Shown: piece by piece, positions 1 through 50,536 of the stretch
How positions within the stretch are numbered: position 1 is the first letter of the stretch
How the letters are laid out: the number at the start of each line of letters is the position of its first letter
NCBI GenBank assembly: GCA_039707465.1
Contig: CM077647.1
Coordinates: 119,600,610 to 119,664,609, forward strand
From: Rhabdophis nuchalis
Taxonomy: Eukaryota > Chordata > Lepidosauria > Squamata > Natricidae
DNA length: 64,000 bases
Direction: 5' to 3'
The notes under the pieces: generated by a model
Seen by the model: the letters and a program-made list of their open reading frames with translations, nothing else
Told to the model about the DNA's origin: nothing
Database searches by the model: none
Position numbers and translations under genes: made by a program

Positions 1-124
1 TTGCCTCACAAGCAGGAAGTTGTGAGTTCGATCCTAGGTAGAGGCACATGTAGGGTCTCCTGCTTGGGCAGGGGGGTGGACTAGATGACCTGCAAGGTCC
101 CTTCCAACTCTGTTAATCTGTTAA
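1..124 (+). repeat. tRNA-derived SINE with CR1-like tail (5' end cut by window)
   Basis: Begins inside the tRNA-like head; gtgagttcgatcc resembles a pol III B box. It continues through gcttgggcagg and a tail (actagatgacctgcaaggtc, ccttccaactctg) resembling the CR1 LINE 3' end, ending in a ttaatctgttaa run. Related copies are at 22075-22221 (plus) and 50398-50536 (minus). Confidence 0.7.
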
Positions 125-182
125 ATAATTATACTACCAGGATATACTTGAATTGCAGACCAGACTGAGAAATTTAAAAATA

Positions 183-413
183 CAGTGATCCCTCGTTTTT
201 CGCGGCTTCATGTTTCGTGGCTTCAGTGCTTTGCGGGTTTTTCACGCGCCTTTATGAGAGCCGATAAATCCACTCGTACTCTCATTGGTCAAATTTTTTT
301 TTTGCTCTCATAACGGCGCGTGATTGGTTTCCGGTGCGAATCCTACTTCGCGGTTTTTCAGTTTTCGCGGAAGGTTCCGGTCCCCATTAATCGCGAAAAA
401 CGAGGGATCACTG
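183..413. mobile_element. Tc1/mariner-like MITE (CAGTGATCCCTCG family), copy 1
   Basis: 231 bp with inverted termini cagtgatccctcgtttttcg and cgaaaaacgagggatcactg, flanked by TA on both sides (181-182, 414-415). No transposase. Termini resemble pogo/Tigger-type elements. A second copy is at 46375-46598. Confidence 0.8.
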
Positions 414-659
414 TATCTGATATGTTCCCAAAGTTATCAACATCCAAGCAGGGGTTGGCTTTTTATTAACAGTAGTTGATCTTGACTCAAATGAAACTTC
501 TTTATTCCAAGCAGGAAGTTTTTTGCAGGAAGCAAAAAACTGGATCAGTGCTTAAATACTTGCTCAGCTAAAGATGTGATCAAAGAGTACTGCTTTGGTT
601 AGAGAAGGCACTTTGGCTAGAAAATCTTGGAATTATTCAGTTAAAAAGAATCCGTAACC

Positions 660-1378
660 TGATTCTCTACAGGAGGCTGCCATTTAAATATATTCAGAAG
701 CTACAACTGATACTGACCACAGCGGCATAGACAGTTCTGGAGACTCTTAGGTGAACCATCTCACAGCACTATTTTCACGCTGCAATGATTGCAATCTGCT
801 TCTGGATCCAGTTCAAGGAGTTGGTTATCATCTTCAAAGGCCTTTATGGCATGAGTCCAGAGTATCTAAGACAAGGGTTAGCTTTGCTGGCTGGGGAATT
901 CTGGGAGTTGAAGCCCACCAGGCTTCAAGTTGCCATGGTTGGAGACCCTGATCTAAGATGATGTCTCCCCCAAAAGGGTTGGCCTATCCTCCTTACTCCA
1001 GCAGAAGATGCCTACTTTGGATCTTAGCTACCAAAAAAGTTACGGTTGGTGGGGTCCAGAGAAAAAGCCTTTTGTGGCCCCTGTCCTTTGGAATATTCTC
1101 CTGCCAGAGTTGAGGTGGGCCTCCACCCTCTGGTCTTTTCAAAAGAGCTTTAAATCCTGACTCTGCTAGGGGACCTGATAGGAATGCCTTATGCTGGGGT
1201 GGCTGACAGGGTAGAGAGAAAATCTCCACCCCTGTTTTGCCTGTCAGCTTTATTTTTAACCTCCATTTATTTGTTCTTAATTTTAATCATTTAGTATTAC
1301 TTTTTAAAAACATTTTGTAAGCTTCCTAGAGTTGCTGCAACAGTAAAATGGGCGGCATATTAAATAAAACAAACAAAC
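660..1378 (+). mobile_element. Old degenerate L2-clade LINE 3' fragment
   Basis: Broken frames retain L2 C-terminal features: an LQL(I/V)...AA segment near 690, KELVIIFKGLYGMSPEYLR near 815-870, and WNILLPELR near 1090. It ends in a non-coding tail and an ataaaacaaacaaac run. More diverged than the other L2 copies here. A palindromic-MITE half (ttctgggagttgaag) sits near 885-920. Confidence 0.6.
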
Positions 1379-1644
1379 AATTCAGTACAAGTTTCAGGAA
1401 ATTATTTACATGGACTTATTTCTGTGCAAACATGATAAAAGTTCACGCCTAAGAAGGTAATCATTTCCAAGAATGTATATATGTATTTAGAGTGGAATTG
1501 GCCTTTTTTAAGTTGGGGAAGGTCACTTCATGAAGAAAGAGATAGAGAAGGGGAAGACCCTCATTAGACTGCTTCAGCCTCAGGTTTCATCAGATGATGA
1601 GTGAGTTTCCTGAAACTATTTGTTCTGCATCTGTTCTCTTCCAG

Positions 1645-38610
<36,966 letters not shown>

Positions 38611-38985
38611 CAGCTTCCCTGAGCACATCTCTCCACCACCTACCGCCTCCATCCCATCCTCCTCATCGCCTCCTCCCCACTCCTGCTGCTTGTAATGATC
38701 ATTGGTGCAGAAGGGCCAAGAGCTCTCATGGAGGCCTGTCTCGGCAGAGAGAATTTCACCTGTCCATGTATCCATCAGTATCGGCCTCGTTCTCCACTTC
38801 TTCAGTTGCTCTCGTGAAGGGGTGCCTAGTGAATAAGTAAAGGGCCAAAGGTGTTCTACCCAGGCATCTAATGAACCCCTCATTCTGCTCACTGGGTGAC
38901 AGGGATGGGAATTAATCTTTCTCCAGTTCTATTATAGAAGAGGGTAGATATGGTGCCGAACAATAAAGCATCAAGCTATATTATA
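38611..38985 (+). other. ADAM11: Likely ADAM11 3' UTR with polyadenylation signal
   Basis: Sequence from the stop to just past AATAAA at 38962-38967. No ADAM11 coding continues beyond the stop. The start is rich in CT and short CCTCC runs. The true cleavage site is unknown; other AATAAA hexamers lie further on, so a longer UTR is possible. Confidence 0.55.
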
Positions 38986-39418
38986 AAACAGCCTTCTAAA
39001 ACCTGAAGATTTCAGGAATGTTTTAATTTTAACTCTTAGATTTCCCAGCCAGCTGTGGAACCTATTGTTCAAAGACACCAGGAGTTTGCCATGTTGGGGA
39101 ATTGCTGCAGTACTGAGGTATAACCAATACTCCCAGGAATCTGAAAGGAGATATATTTGAATGAATCTGCTTCTAAGTTGAAATGGATGCACAAGGCCTG
39201 GAGTAACTGTTGAACCTTCCAGGAGTGCATACGTAGACTGACAAATGTTTACTTACATTTCCTGTGCTCTTTAAAGTTCCAAAATACATGTTTATGTGGT
39301 GGTATTTAGAAATTTGGGGTTCCCCACCGCCAATGAAGCACATGCTGCTCATTGGCAATTTTGAATGGAGAAGTGGCCACCAGGGAAAGAATTAAACAGC
39401 ATAATCAATTCTATTATT

Positions 39419-39420
39419 AC

Positions 39421-39515
<95 letters not shown>
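39419..39515. repeat. Compound (AAT)n(AAC)n microsatellite
   Basis: About 18 AAT units followed by about 13 AAC units, a point-mutated spread from one motif to the other. Short poly-I/T/V/C frames over it are artefacts. Confidence 0.93.
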
Positions 39516-39516
<1 letters not shown>

Positions 39517-42500
39517 CCTTTTGCATAGATTTAGCCTGAATTCTGTAGAATAGAAAAGGCCCATTTAATGACACTAATAGGTTTGGGCTACTTGTTTTGG
39601 TTTATGTACATTCACCCAATGATCTTTATGAGGTGGGGACCAAAATATTTATATTTATATTTTTCATGTGGAAGCAGAACATATAAAAGCTTCCTAAGTA
39701 GAGAAAAACATCACTCAAATCATCAGAAGATTGACTGGAACCATTCTGATGTGTCTACATGTAGGATGACTATATCTTTATCATTCTAATTAATAAATTA
39801 AGATCTTGTATCTTGTCTTAGGACGATTCCCCTTTCTGAAGTTCAGGGCCTTATTCAAAACTTGGGAAGGATAATCTGCCCCAGTATATGCTATATGACA
39901 TACACCCATGCTTTTTTGCTGCTCTCTGCATATTATGCATTACTTCCTTGAATATGATTTGGTTGCTTGTTTTCTTGGCATTTGTTCCCATTTCATGGTT
40001 TTGTTCTTCCTTGAAAGTTTAAAAGAGCCAGAGTATTGGAGACGCAAAAGAGATTGTCATCTACATTTAATTGCTTTAAACACTAGATACTTATATAATT
40101 AAAAGGTTTGTATTACTGACATACTAACAAGTTAGGTTTCTGGAGGAGAAAACATCTAAAAACCACTTCCTTTTCTATATTGGGGTAATATGACTTCTGT
40201 TTCCATTGTTAGTCATAGACTGTATCATACAGTATATAAGTGCCTTTCAGTATGAACTAAATCTTCACAACATAATAAAAGTATTCATGTATTAACCATA
40301 ATAAAAATATTTATGTATTAAAGGTAGATCTTCCAAGATTCATTTTAGGAAATAAATATATTTCTTTTTAAAGAAGAACTGCACATATTAATTTCTTTCC
40401 AATATCTGCATACAATATGTATTAAAAAGACACAACCCTATGAAGTACAGAATCTAAGGCATTTTAGATGTTTAAATTTTTCATAAGTTAAAAGTTTTTG
40501 CTGTATAAGATCCTTCGACTTCTCCCCAAGTATATTTCAATTGTTCATTTTATAACTGTATCAGTAACTCAAAATTCATTCTTCTACCAGAAAATAATAA
40601 GATTCAATTTTAAAGAGATTTATGTTAATTATATTGGGAGATATGGAATCAATAAAAGTCTGGACCAAGACTTGGATAATTTTGTATCGTATATTTAAAA
40701 GTTTCAGAAAGTGTTTTTTAAATAAGCCAATTCATTCCTAAATGTATCACCAGTGGTAATTGGCTTGTGGAACATCAGCTTAGTAATGTCTGTAGAATAA
40801 TATAATAATAATGAAAAATGTGATGACCATAAGCTGAGGTCTTTATATCCTGAGAAATATTTGGCTTTTTGAAGCAAATTTGAGTTAGAATTTTTTTTGA
40901 ATATTTATATTTTAGCTTTTGTTAATAATTCTATATAAACAGAGCAAGTAATTTGGTATAAATTTGGTTTGTTTTTTCTGACAGCTGGAATTAATCAGTG
41001 AAGGTTTTGATGTAACAATGAGAAAGGCTAAGAAAAAAGAGAACTAAAATCACTGATAAAACCAGTCAGGCACACCATCTGGCAAGGAAATCCCCACCGC
41101 TCCTTCAAATGGTTCAAGGCCAAATTCCAGTGAAAGGTTAAAGTTTGATGGTGCAGTGGAGACAGAGACCCTAAGATCCAGACGAGGGCGAAATGCAGCC
41201 TATGTGGACCCTTGCCCTCATTTAGCAATGGATATCCAACTTACTACCTAGTCCTCATTTTTTTTAAATAAAGACTTAAGGTTCCTGGGGTTCCCATTAC
41301 ATTTATTTAATTTTGCAACTTTACAATTTCTAGAAACTTGAAGTTTTGAAATGGCTGTTATGTGTCTAGCCTAATATTTGTAGTAAGAAGAGGAACCATG
41401 TATATTTTTCAAAATATAAAATGGGCAGTGTCTGTTTTGCTCCTACGCTGGGAAAACAGTGGGTTAACTAACACTCACCATATTGGTATTCATAATAAAA
41501 GACTGCTTTTGTTGGGTTGGGTTGTTATAAAGCAGTGGCACAGTTTTGAGGACGACAACAATTAAGCTTCTAATGATGCCATGCAACTGCCCGTAGTGTT
41601 CCAAAACACTATTTTCTACCACCTATAGCTGCACTTTTCTCCCCTGGAAACTTTTAAGATAAATGGACTTCAATTTCCAGAATTCACCAGCCAACAATAT
41701 TCATTGGGGAACTCTGGGAGTTGAAGTCCACACATGTTAAAGTCTTCAAGGCTAAAAATACCACTGATCTACAGCACCAATTCTAGGTTATGCTTTGGAT
41801 TTAGTGGGCTCACAAGAGAATGAGGAAAGGGATATTCACCTGGCTCTTTTAACCAGACTAGGGAATCATCACACCAGCCCCATCCTCTCCCCTATCCTCC
41901 TCCATGTACCATCTTGCATTCGTCTTAGAACACTGACCTTAAACAACCCCCTTCCTTCTGTGTTACAGGTCTGGAGGGGCTTAGCCCCAAATCATAGCTT
42001 GATCTTTGTGCTTCTGGGTCAGTATTCTCACCATAGGGTGGAAAAGAAGGTAACAGCGCCTTCTTCCTTTTCCTTTTCCTGGCCAGCAAATAACCGACAC
42101 CCTATTCTACCAAGCCTTCCATTGCTTCCTGGATAGACAAGGGCAGGAATGAAGCCCTCCTTTGAAGGGGCACCACATTGCTCTGCTTCACTGTATGGAA
42201 AAAGATCTTCATGAAGGACCTCCTGCTCTTTTATATCTTCTCAGATGCACCTTTTCCTCCCCTTCCAACATTGTCTGGGAAAAAGAGAGCCCCCAAACAG
42301 CATTTCTTCTACCTGTGCAGGTTTTCCTATGTGCCTCACTTTACTAATACCATCAAGGAATGTACCATGTTGGAACCAACAAAATACTACACGCAACTCA
42401 GGGGTATAACAACATTCTTCAGCTTCTGGAAGATGCCACTTGGAAGATACGCAAGCCTGTTCCTTCCCATGAAGTAGTTTGAGCAAAAGTGGATATTTGG

Positions 42501-45500
42501 GATATGTTTGGATTCTGCTAAAAATTTGCTATGATTTCAAAGCAGGGAATTGTGCATTCATGGCTAATGCTTATACAATTACTGGGAGTGAAGAAATGAC
42601 ATGTAATCATCAATTAAATCCAGGCCCCTTACTGCCATATTTTTGTTCCAAAAAAATTTGAGCTATAAGCCTTTCTATCATGCTGACTGCACCAGCCTAA
42701 ATGCAAGAGCATGCCATTTTTGATTTAAGGGAAAATAACAGACATGATGTTAGTATGCTAAGGTAGTACTCTAAATAAACCAGACTTATTACCTTTGCCC
42801 TCTCCCCCCACCTCCTCCAAAGATTATATTTTCTGTTTTGAATGTGATGGCTAATTGTGCCACAGTGGCAAACCAGTTTTGGGAATAGTGACAGCTCATA
42901 ACAAAATGCAGCAAGTGGCTTCTTGGTCAGGGATTGAGGGTAGATCTAATATCACAAGTTTTGCAAGTGTAGCAGAGTCCTGCCAAAAGTGAGAATGGAC
43001 AGTTTTGATTTATTTATGGTTAATCTATTCTATCTCACCCCCATTTTATTTCTTTCATTTTAAACATTTGTTTTCCATCAGCACAAATGGAGAGGAATTA
43101 TGCCAGCTTCTGAGTTCTAAAACTGGAATTAAGCTTTCTTTTTGAAAGGGAATCCGTGGATTTTTTTTTCTTTGTAGAGATTTGCAAAAACCATTATATA
43201 AGCTACATGCTTTCTATGTATTAGGTACACAATATACAATCCTTAGAAGTAGAGTGACGAGTCAACCAGAAGCCAATCATTCATAAAACTGTGATTTTAA
43301 AGATGACTCCTTCTCTTCCTCCCCTCCCACCCCAGTATCCCTATTCTCTACCAGGAAATTTCTGTGTTCTAGGAGGCAGCTTTTAAATGCATTTTCAGTC
43401 TTTCAGAACAATTAGGTGTATATGGGAACTAACTCCATGCTAAACCAAACAGTTGAAATAATTCAGAGAATGGCATAAGAAGAAATAATAGTAATTGCTA
43501 AATTTTTAAAAAGGGGTGGGAAATTCTATCTCCCACACAACATGTACTTGGTCATACTTTGTAAGTGTTGAGATAGGATTTCTTTTAGTAAATTCTCTTA
43601 GTAATGTTTCAATACAGTAAGGAAAACGGCTAGGAGACCGTACCTCAATAGCAGAGCAGGTTTTTGCTGGTAGGTATTTTGCTTTAAAAAGTTTGACAAC
43701 CAAGGAAACCCAGATGGGTTATAAGCATTTTGTTGCAACCTTTTCCCTTAGTAGGAAAAAGCCCACCATACTGAATGGATGGCACATTTCATGGACCAGC
43801 TATTCAACATAAAACCAGCCCATCTCAGAAGGTGCTAAGTCTTTTTCAAGTAGATATTTTAAACCAAAATTTTTGAAGTCCCCTTTGGATCATGGTAGAT
43901 CTCCTAAACTAGCAGAGGACAGGATCAGATGATATTTCATCTCTTGGGTCAAAAGCTTTTCTCCCTAAATGAAGGCTATCCCACTGACATTATGGAAAGT
44001 TCCTAATGGCCTTATCAAAGAGATTCTTTTCCCAGGATAGGTTGCAGGAAACTTCCCAACAAGCAGATTACACAGAGGAGTTACATATCCATTTAGCTAT
44101 ACACAGTAAACTGGGGTTAAACTCAGATTATTTCATTTCAGCACTGAACAATGATAAGAATTACAAACCAAGAGAGCCCTGCTCAACTGTCACATCTATT
44201 TTGACCCTCAGCATTTCTCAAAACAACTATAGTTTGGATTTTGTCTCCCCCCCCCCGTGCCCTCCCCCAGGCACACTGCTACATGGAATAGCTTCTAGAA
44301 CAAGGGTATCATATGCCCACCCCCATTTTAGCAAAGGGAAAAAAGTTGTGATAAATCACATGACAAGAATGTGATGACGCAGGTTTGACACCCCTGTCCT
44401 AGAATTACACATTACTGCTTTTTTGTGCCTTTTCAAAATGTTACATTGGAAGTGACTGTGTTTTCTGCCCCCCAAGTGCCACTGAAGCAGAAGTTCAACC
44501 TTCAATGAGTCCTGTCAATTGTCTCCTGTGATACAAGAGGGAGGATTCTTTCAAAATTTCATCCCTTAAATTTCTCAGGAATAGTTGAAAAGTTAGAAGA
44601 AAGTGAGTCTCAGTTCTCAAAAAATTGTGACATTCTTAAAATTTTCTCAACATATAACATGAATAGATGTAGGTTCAGAATTGCTCACAGAATAATCTAT
44701 AAGCTCTTGGAGATTTGATTGATTATGACCACTGAGCTTGGTCCAAGATGTTTCTTCAGGAAAATTGCAAAATTTTGGGCAAATTACCATTTGCAAGCTT
44801 TGAGCTTGCCTGAAAATATGGATTGGAACCATATCTCAGCATTTGATACTGCTCCAATCCAGTTCTGTATGGAAATTCTCTGCAAGCTTCTCATTTGGTA
44901 GGATCCCTAACATGATATATATTTGTTTATTTAAAATATGTACATAGCTGCCCATCTTGAACTTAGATTGAATATCTGAGGACAGGCAACTATTCTGTTT
45001 CCCTACCATACCAGGGCCAATTCATGCTATAGGATATGCCAGATGACAAGCTTGTAATTTCTTTTGTTGTTATAGGAAATTGGGGTCCTTAGTGATAATT
45101 GACTAAAACATCTTACTTTATCAATTGGATAGGAAGGGCTTGACAATACTCTTTTTAAGGCACTGCAAAGAAGTGAAAATCCCAATATCATCATATCTTG
45201 TTATTTTAAAATGTCAAAATTTGCTTAAGACCAGCTTTATATTAACTTGTAAGATCATTTTACTTTGATTAGCCGGTTGTTGACATTAAGTGTCTTTAAT
45301 GTCTCCCAGATGTGTGAGATTATAATTCTTTACAGCACAGGTATTTTGGGCAAGCAGGAAAATATAAGCACAGCCGTCCCATATAACACTTTCCCATGAT
45401 TCCTCATTTATAAAACTAAAGAGGAAGTGGTAAGTTTAAATATTCAGAGTTTTACAGCTTTATTAAGTATAAATTAGCATCTTAGCATGGCTAATAGTCA

Positions 45501-46374
45501 GTTGCAGAGGCTTCTCTGAAAACATTCCTCTCCAATATTTGCAGACAAAGTATCAAACGGTTCTTCTACCCACTCCCTCTGTATTTTAAATCTTTCTCAA
45601 GTACAAGAAACCAGAACATTTTTTTCTTTTCACACGCCAAAAAAACCCCAGTTCTCTTGTTTTTAATAAGGAAAAAAATGGAGAAGTAATGGCATATTAA
45701 TATGTAATATGTTTCTTTCCACTTGATAACAATAAAAAAGAAAAGAAATCCTAGGCTGGTTAAGGAGTAGGATTGGAAGATAGAATTTATTCACTTCAGA
45801 TTTGCGTCTCCCAACTTGGAATACAAAATGGTATGCAGTGATGCATCAAAATCTGCACTTTTCAAAAAAATCTGTAATAGCTTTTAAATTGAACAATTGT
45901 GTTCATGTTAAATGTACATATATTAGCAGAAAGAGTACATTGAGTGAAACAGGAAAAACTATTACAGAAATAAGACAGAGCAAACAGAAAAAATAGGAAA
46001 TGAGTCAAATCAAAATTACTCTACTTGACTATAATGTTCATTATGTCATCTTAACTACACCATTTCACAATACTGATAGCTATTCATATGAGTGAAAACT
46101 TTTCTAGAAATAATCTTTGGATATGTGGAACTCACAAGTGCAAGACAACACTGTTCGACTCTTTGGGGCTTCCATTGTTCTGCTGCAGCTCTTTAGGGTC
46201 TTCATTCATATGAATCCCACTCAATAAGATGCTGGAAAATTTGATAATAGACATTTTAGGGGAATTTCAAAGGAGAGGAATGACATGGTGTAAATTCAAA
46301 GAACTCCTTTTTGTTCTAAGTTGCTCCTCTAAAATTATTTTCTGTATAAAGCAATGTACTAGTCCCCACAAGTA
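39516..46374. other. Intergenic, largely featureless
   Basis: About 6.9 kb downstream of ADAM11. No coding exon or long repeat was recognised. A degenerate foldback MITE (ttcaatttccagaattcacc ... gggagttgaagtccacac) sits at about 41650-41760. The open frames at 41795-42477 and 44006-44374 have no recognisable domains. Confidence 0.45.
41650..41760. repeat. Degenerate foldback hAT MITE
   Basis: Imperfect palindrome with gacttcaatttccagaattc on one arm and gggaactctgggagttgaag on the other, matching the cores at 14331 and 60317. Outer ends are too decayed to define a duplication. Confidence 0.55.
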
Positions 46375-46598
46375 CAGTAATCCCTCGTTTTCCGTGGTTA
46401 ATGGGGACCGGAACTTTCCGCGAAAACCGGAAAACCGCGAAGTAGGATTCGCTAGGAAACTTGAGTTGAGGACATTGTTTAAAGCAAGCACTAGGGGGCG
46501 CTTGCCTCCTACCGATGCATTTTTTTCCTGTATTTTTTAAAACTCCATGAAGCACTGAAGTCGCGAAACTTGAAGCCGCGGAAAACGAGGGATCACTG
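46375..46598. mobile_element. Tc1/mariner-like MITE (CAGTGATCCCTCG family), copy 2
   Basis: 224 bp, ends cagtaatccctcgttttccg and cggaaaacgagggatcactg, TA on both sides (46373-46374, 46599-46600). Interior gaccggaactttccgcgaaa matches the complement of copy 1. Confidence 0.82.
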
Positions 46599-46651
46599 TA
46601 TTTGTATGTTTTTTGAGAGGGGACAACCTTGCATTTGGGGGACTAGGTACA

Positions 46652-46893
46652 TCCGTCTAAAATTAAAAACACATCTTTTCTGCTTGGCCGGCCTAGGGTA
46701 GTCTCTTTTAGTATGGGATTTTAGTAATTTAAATTGGGAATTTTAGCGCAGGGATAATTGTTTAATTTGCCTTTTAGTTATTTATGTATATTTATTGTAT
46801 TTTTAACTTCCCTGTGCACCGCTCCGAGTCCCCCCGGGGAGAGGGAGCGGTCTATAAATTATATTTTTTATTATTATTATTATTATTATTACA
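46652..46893 (+). mobile_element. L2-clade LINE extreme 3' end
   Basis: Starts at the RLKLKTHLF-coding stretch (gtctaaaattaaaaacacat), then ggccggcctagggtag, the UTR accgctccgagtccccccgg and TTA repeats. Closest to copies at 21117 and 52325. Confidence 0.85.
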
Positions 46894-48353
46894 TTAGATT
46901 GGAGAATTATGGGAAAAATAAATGATCTATTTCTTCAGTGATACTTTAAAATTAGAATAAGGACCCTGTGAAAATGTAGAAGCTTCAATTATTTTTTTTA
47001 ATGTTCTCAACTTACTTGATTCCAAGAGGAGCTGCCTTTTGTGTGGAAGGCTATCTAATGTATTACCTATCAAGTTCTCAATCCTAGGCAGATTAGTCCT
47101 TTATTGTTCAATCATATAGTTTCATTTCAGAGCATCTTGCCTTTGTCATGATGAATTATAGCCATCCCTTATCTTTCCCTTTTCTTTCTTTGTCCTTTCC
47201 TTGAATAGTGAACTGACAGTGCTAGGGTATTCCACATGGTTATCATTTCATTTTTCAAAGAGGGTGGACATTAATTAATTAATTTCCCACTTTATTCTTC
47301 TTACAAATAATTTAAAATGATGAATATATTACTAAGGGAGACTGAAATTCAGTAGTTCAAATCCTGTCTTAAGCATGAAGCTCAATTGATAAGAAGTAAG
47401 AAATTGTATTTAGTAGTACATTTCTGTCAGCAAAATAGACACAATTAATCATTTTCCTATCTGAGAGTAGATGCCAGGGCATCTTTGCAAATGGAAAGTG
47501 GATCAGAAACTCTCACTCAATAAGTAGAAGTTCAGGTGTGCAATGCTGGATTCATTCATTCATTCATTCATAGCTATTAACTGGTCATAGTGAGCAGATT
47601 ATTTTACATATTATTTTCAGACAAAAAAAGCAATGTATTTCATTTCATGCTTTCTCAACCATTTGTCTGAACTGCTCTTTCTATTCCCCCTTCTTTTTAT
47701 TTGAGCACCTCAGTATACTAAGTCTTCTGGGCAGGTAAGAACCAAATGGACTACATCGCAACCTTTCTTACCTTCCTATTTTTGCTGCAAGTCTTTTCTT
47801 CCTCCCGTATCCTTAAGATTACAGCTAGAGAAATGATTTGGGGGGGGGGTGTAGTTTCTTTTGGCTCCAGTGAGGACAGGCAGTTGGCAAACTGAAATTT
47901 GACACAGGTAAGGTGATTTTCTTATGGCACCAAAGGTTGTTTATTTCAGAAAAATCAAGTCTTTACATTATCCAGAAAGTTTGGTGACTTTAGCCCCATT
48001 TGAATGATGTAACTTAAGGGTGACAGTAGCTGCCTTTGCAGTATGTGCACATACTGCTGTCAATGCAACTGTATGCCTGTGTTTGCAATCATTGTGAGTG
48101 AATGTGTGCAAACTCTGCGGTCTTGGTGCAATGGGCAACCAGAATCTTTTCTTTTTCTTTTTAACATTCACACAGTAGCAAGGATCAAGGCTCCTAAGGA
48201 TTCAAGGCAAACCAGTGAAGAAGGATGAGGCAACATTGCAACAAAGAGCACAACTACAGAAGAAGCTTACATTATAACATGCTCACTTGGACTTGGCCAT
48301 CTCCTAGCACTCCGGCTTGTGAGCACCTAGAACTCAGAATGCTATTGCTAATG

Positions 48354-48393
<40 letters not shown>

Positions 48394-49040
48394 GCTTTCT
48401 TCCCAGAGACTTGTCTATGTATTGTAATGTGCTCAAAGACTAATTCAAATGCCACTTCTGGGCATTTTTGTAGAAATAACTTGTACTTTCACTGCACATG
48501 TTTCATGCTGAAGGCTGAGCAAGGGAGTTGCGAATCAAGGATCACTTCTTGGTCATTGGTTTGGGCAAATGGCAACAGCTGAATGCTAGGCCTTCTTGTT
48601 TTGTGTTTCCTGCTATGCCACACACACATATCTACCTACCAATATTTGCTAAAATGAAAAGACTTTAATTTAGATTTTCTCCTGACCCTGGAATCATGGT
48701 CATCAGTACAATAAGGGCCAATATTTTAAATTACTACAAAATTCTGCAAATCCTAGTGTATACTATAAGAAAAAAAAATAGTAAAACACATCCAACTGCC
48801 ATGTCTTAAGAATAAACAATAAACATTCTTCTCCTTTATTTGGGACTTATTGTCACTGTCTCGTCACTGTTGTCTGGCAAGGCATAAAATATTCTACTCT
48901 GTTGGTGAACTGAAAGACTTTCACTGCCTTTCAATATATGGTGCAGCTATAAAAGTTATTGTACTTATTTGCCAAACCCTATTTGGCTTCCATTGCTTTA
49001 CTGCATAAGGATGATGTCCTGATTTTGCAATCGTAAGACA
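46894..49040. other. Intergenic, nothing firmly recognised
   Basis: About 2.1 kb with short simple runs: (CATT)n near 47551, a G10 run near 47840 and the GT repeat listed separately. No coding or mobile element was identified. Confidence 0.45.
48353..48391. repeat. (GT)n microsatellite
   Basis: About 19 uninterrupted GT units. Confidence 0.95.
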
Positions 49041-49044
49041 TGTT

Positions 49045-49330
49045 AGAGAGCCAGAGTGGCGAAACATTGGAGTAGAAGCTGGGTGACCATAGGTTTTAGG
49101 GCCATCTTAGGGACAAGGCCAGTTTGGTGACCTAGTGCCAGTCAGATTTTACCAATCAAGCTACAAATATTCCCTATCACTCCAGCCAATCTCTCTCAGA
49201 GAGAAACAGACAAGGGCAAACCATTTCTGAAATCTTGTCAAGAAAGATTGCCGGGACTTGTCCAGGCAATTGCCTGGAGTCAATATTGGTCAATATTGAA
49301 TATTGATTCAAAAACATGTGTGTGCATGTT
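49045..49330 (+). repeat. Degenerate SINE-like repeat, copy 1
   Basis: gagagccagagtggcgaaac ... gacctagtgccagtcag, then cttgtcaagaaagattgccg and ggacttgtccaggcaa. Shares its last part with copy 2 at 49412. Resembles the tRNA-derived squamate SINE that begins with gagccagtttggtgtagtgg. Confidence 0.5.
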
Positions 49331-49411
49331 TGTGTAAAAATACACAGACACACAAAACCCATCCCAAAGAAAAAATTTATCTTGTAGAATCTCAATTTAA
49401 CTCTATTTTTA

Positions 49412-49630
49412 GAGTCAGTTTGTTGTAGTGGTTAAGTCACCAGGGAATTTTTAGTTCGGCCTTAGACATGACATCAGCTGAGCCAGACTTTGGGCCAGTC
49501 ATATCCTTTCAGCCCTAGGAAGAAAAAAGTCTTCAAAGATTTTCTTGCCAAGAAAGCTGCAGGGACTTGTCCAGGCTGTCTCCAGAAATCAACAATGACT
49601 CAAAGGTGCAGATACACACATACACACACT
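49412..49630 (+). repeat. tRNA-derived SINE-like repeat, copy 2
   Basis: gagtcagtttgttgtagtgg and ttaagtcaccagggaa form a tRNA-like A-box region, followed by gcctta and gggccagtca and the shared cttgccaagaaagctgcagg, gacttgtccaggc block. Ends in an ACAC run. Confidence 0.6.
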
Positions 49631-50293
49631 CACAAACTGAGGAAAGTAATGAGTGTAGTTTAAACTCTCTAGCTTTGAGACACTCGCCTTTTCTGATCAA
49701 GTGGTAAAGCAAGTAATAAAATACCCACCAGTCAGGACAATAATACAGGATTGGTTTTGGAAGATGGTCTTTTGACAGACAACTCAACCACATCTCTGGC
49801 TTTAGCATGTGTGTCAAAGCAGCATGACACACCTGTCAAAGCTCACCAACTCTGTGTGTTCACTGAACAGTTGTTCAGCAGAAAGCAAAAGGGTAAGTTT
49901 GGACAGATGCCCATTCCTGTTTTATTACACATAGGTCCACTTACCAGCTTTACAAATCTGCTGGACAGCTGCTCAGTGGCTACTTTAGAATCTGCTTATG
50001 TTCTGAAATGAAATAACCTCATTTTCAAAACTCAGCAAAGAATGCCAGGTAAAGTGTAGTTCTTTGGGCTTTCTTTATTTTCCTGGCTGTTCAACATGTT
50101 GAAGGAACTTCAAAGTGTCATGCAGCTATGACCAGCTTGTTCTACCAGGAAAGTAAAAATCATGGCAGAGGTAACATCATGAGCATTTAGCAGAAAAAGG
50201 TTGCCATGCATATTTGTTCTATGTTTAGATGCAAGGTTGTTTCAGTCATAGGCTGGTGATCAAGGTAACAGCATGCAAATACAAGAAGAACAA

Positions 50294-50392
50294 AAAGGAG
50301 AAGGAGAAGGAGAAGGAGAAGAAGAAGAAGAAGAAGAAGAAGAAGAAGAAGAAGAAGAAGAAGAAGAAGAAGAAGAAGAAGAAGAAGAAGAA
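50294..50392. repeat. (GAA)n tract of about 98 bp
   Basis: GGAGAA repeats pass into about 25 pure GAA units. All purine on one strand, pyrimidine on the other; such tracts can form triplex DNA. It abuts the 3' end of the minus-strand SINE. A 109-residue poly-lysine frame across it is an artefact. Confidence 0.95.
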
Positions 50393-50397
50393 GCTGA

Positions 50398-50536
50398 CAT
50401 TAACAGAAGGACCTTGCAGATCATTTAGTCCAATCCCCTGTCCAAGCAGGAGACCCCTACATGTGCCTCTACCTAGGATCGAACTCACAACTTGCTTGGG
50501 GGGCAAGAGCTCTACCTCTAGGCCACAGCAGCTTCC
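50398..50536 (-). repeat. tRNA-derived SINE with CR1-like tail, minus strand
   Basis: Complement of the family at 22075: gaccttgcagatcatttagt, caatcccctgtccaagcagg, aggatcgaactcac (B-box complement), agctctacctctaggccaca. Confidence 0.78.
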
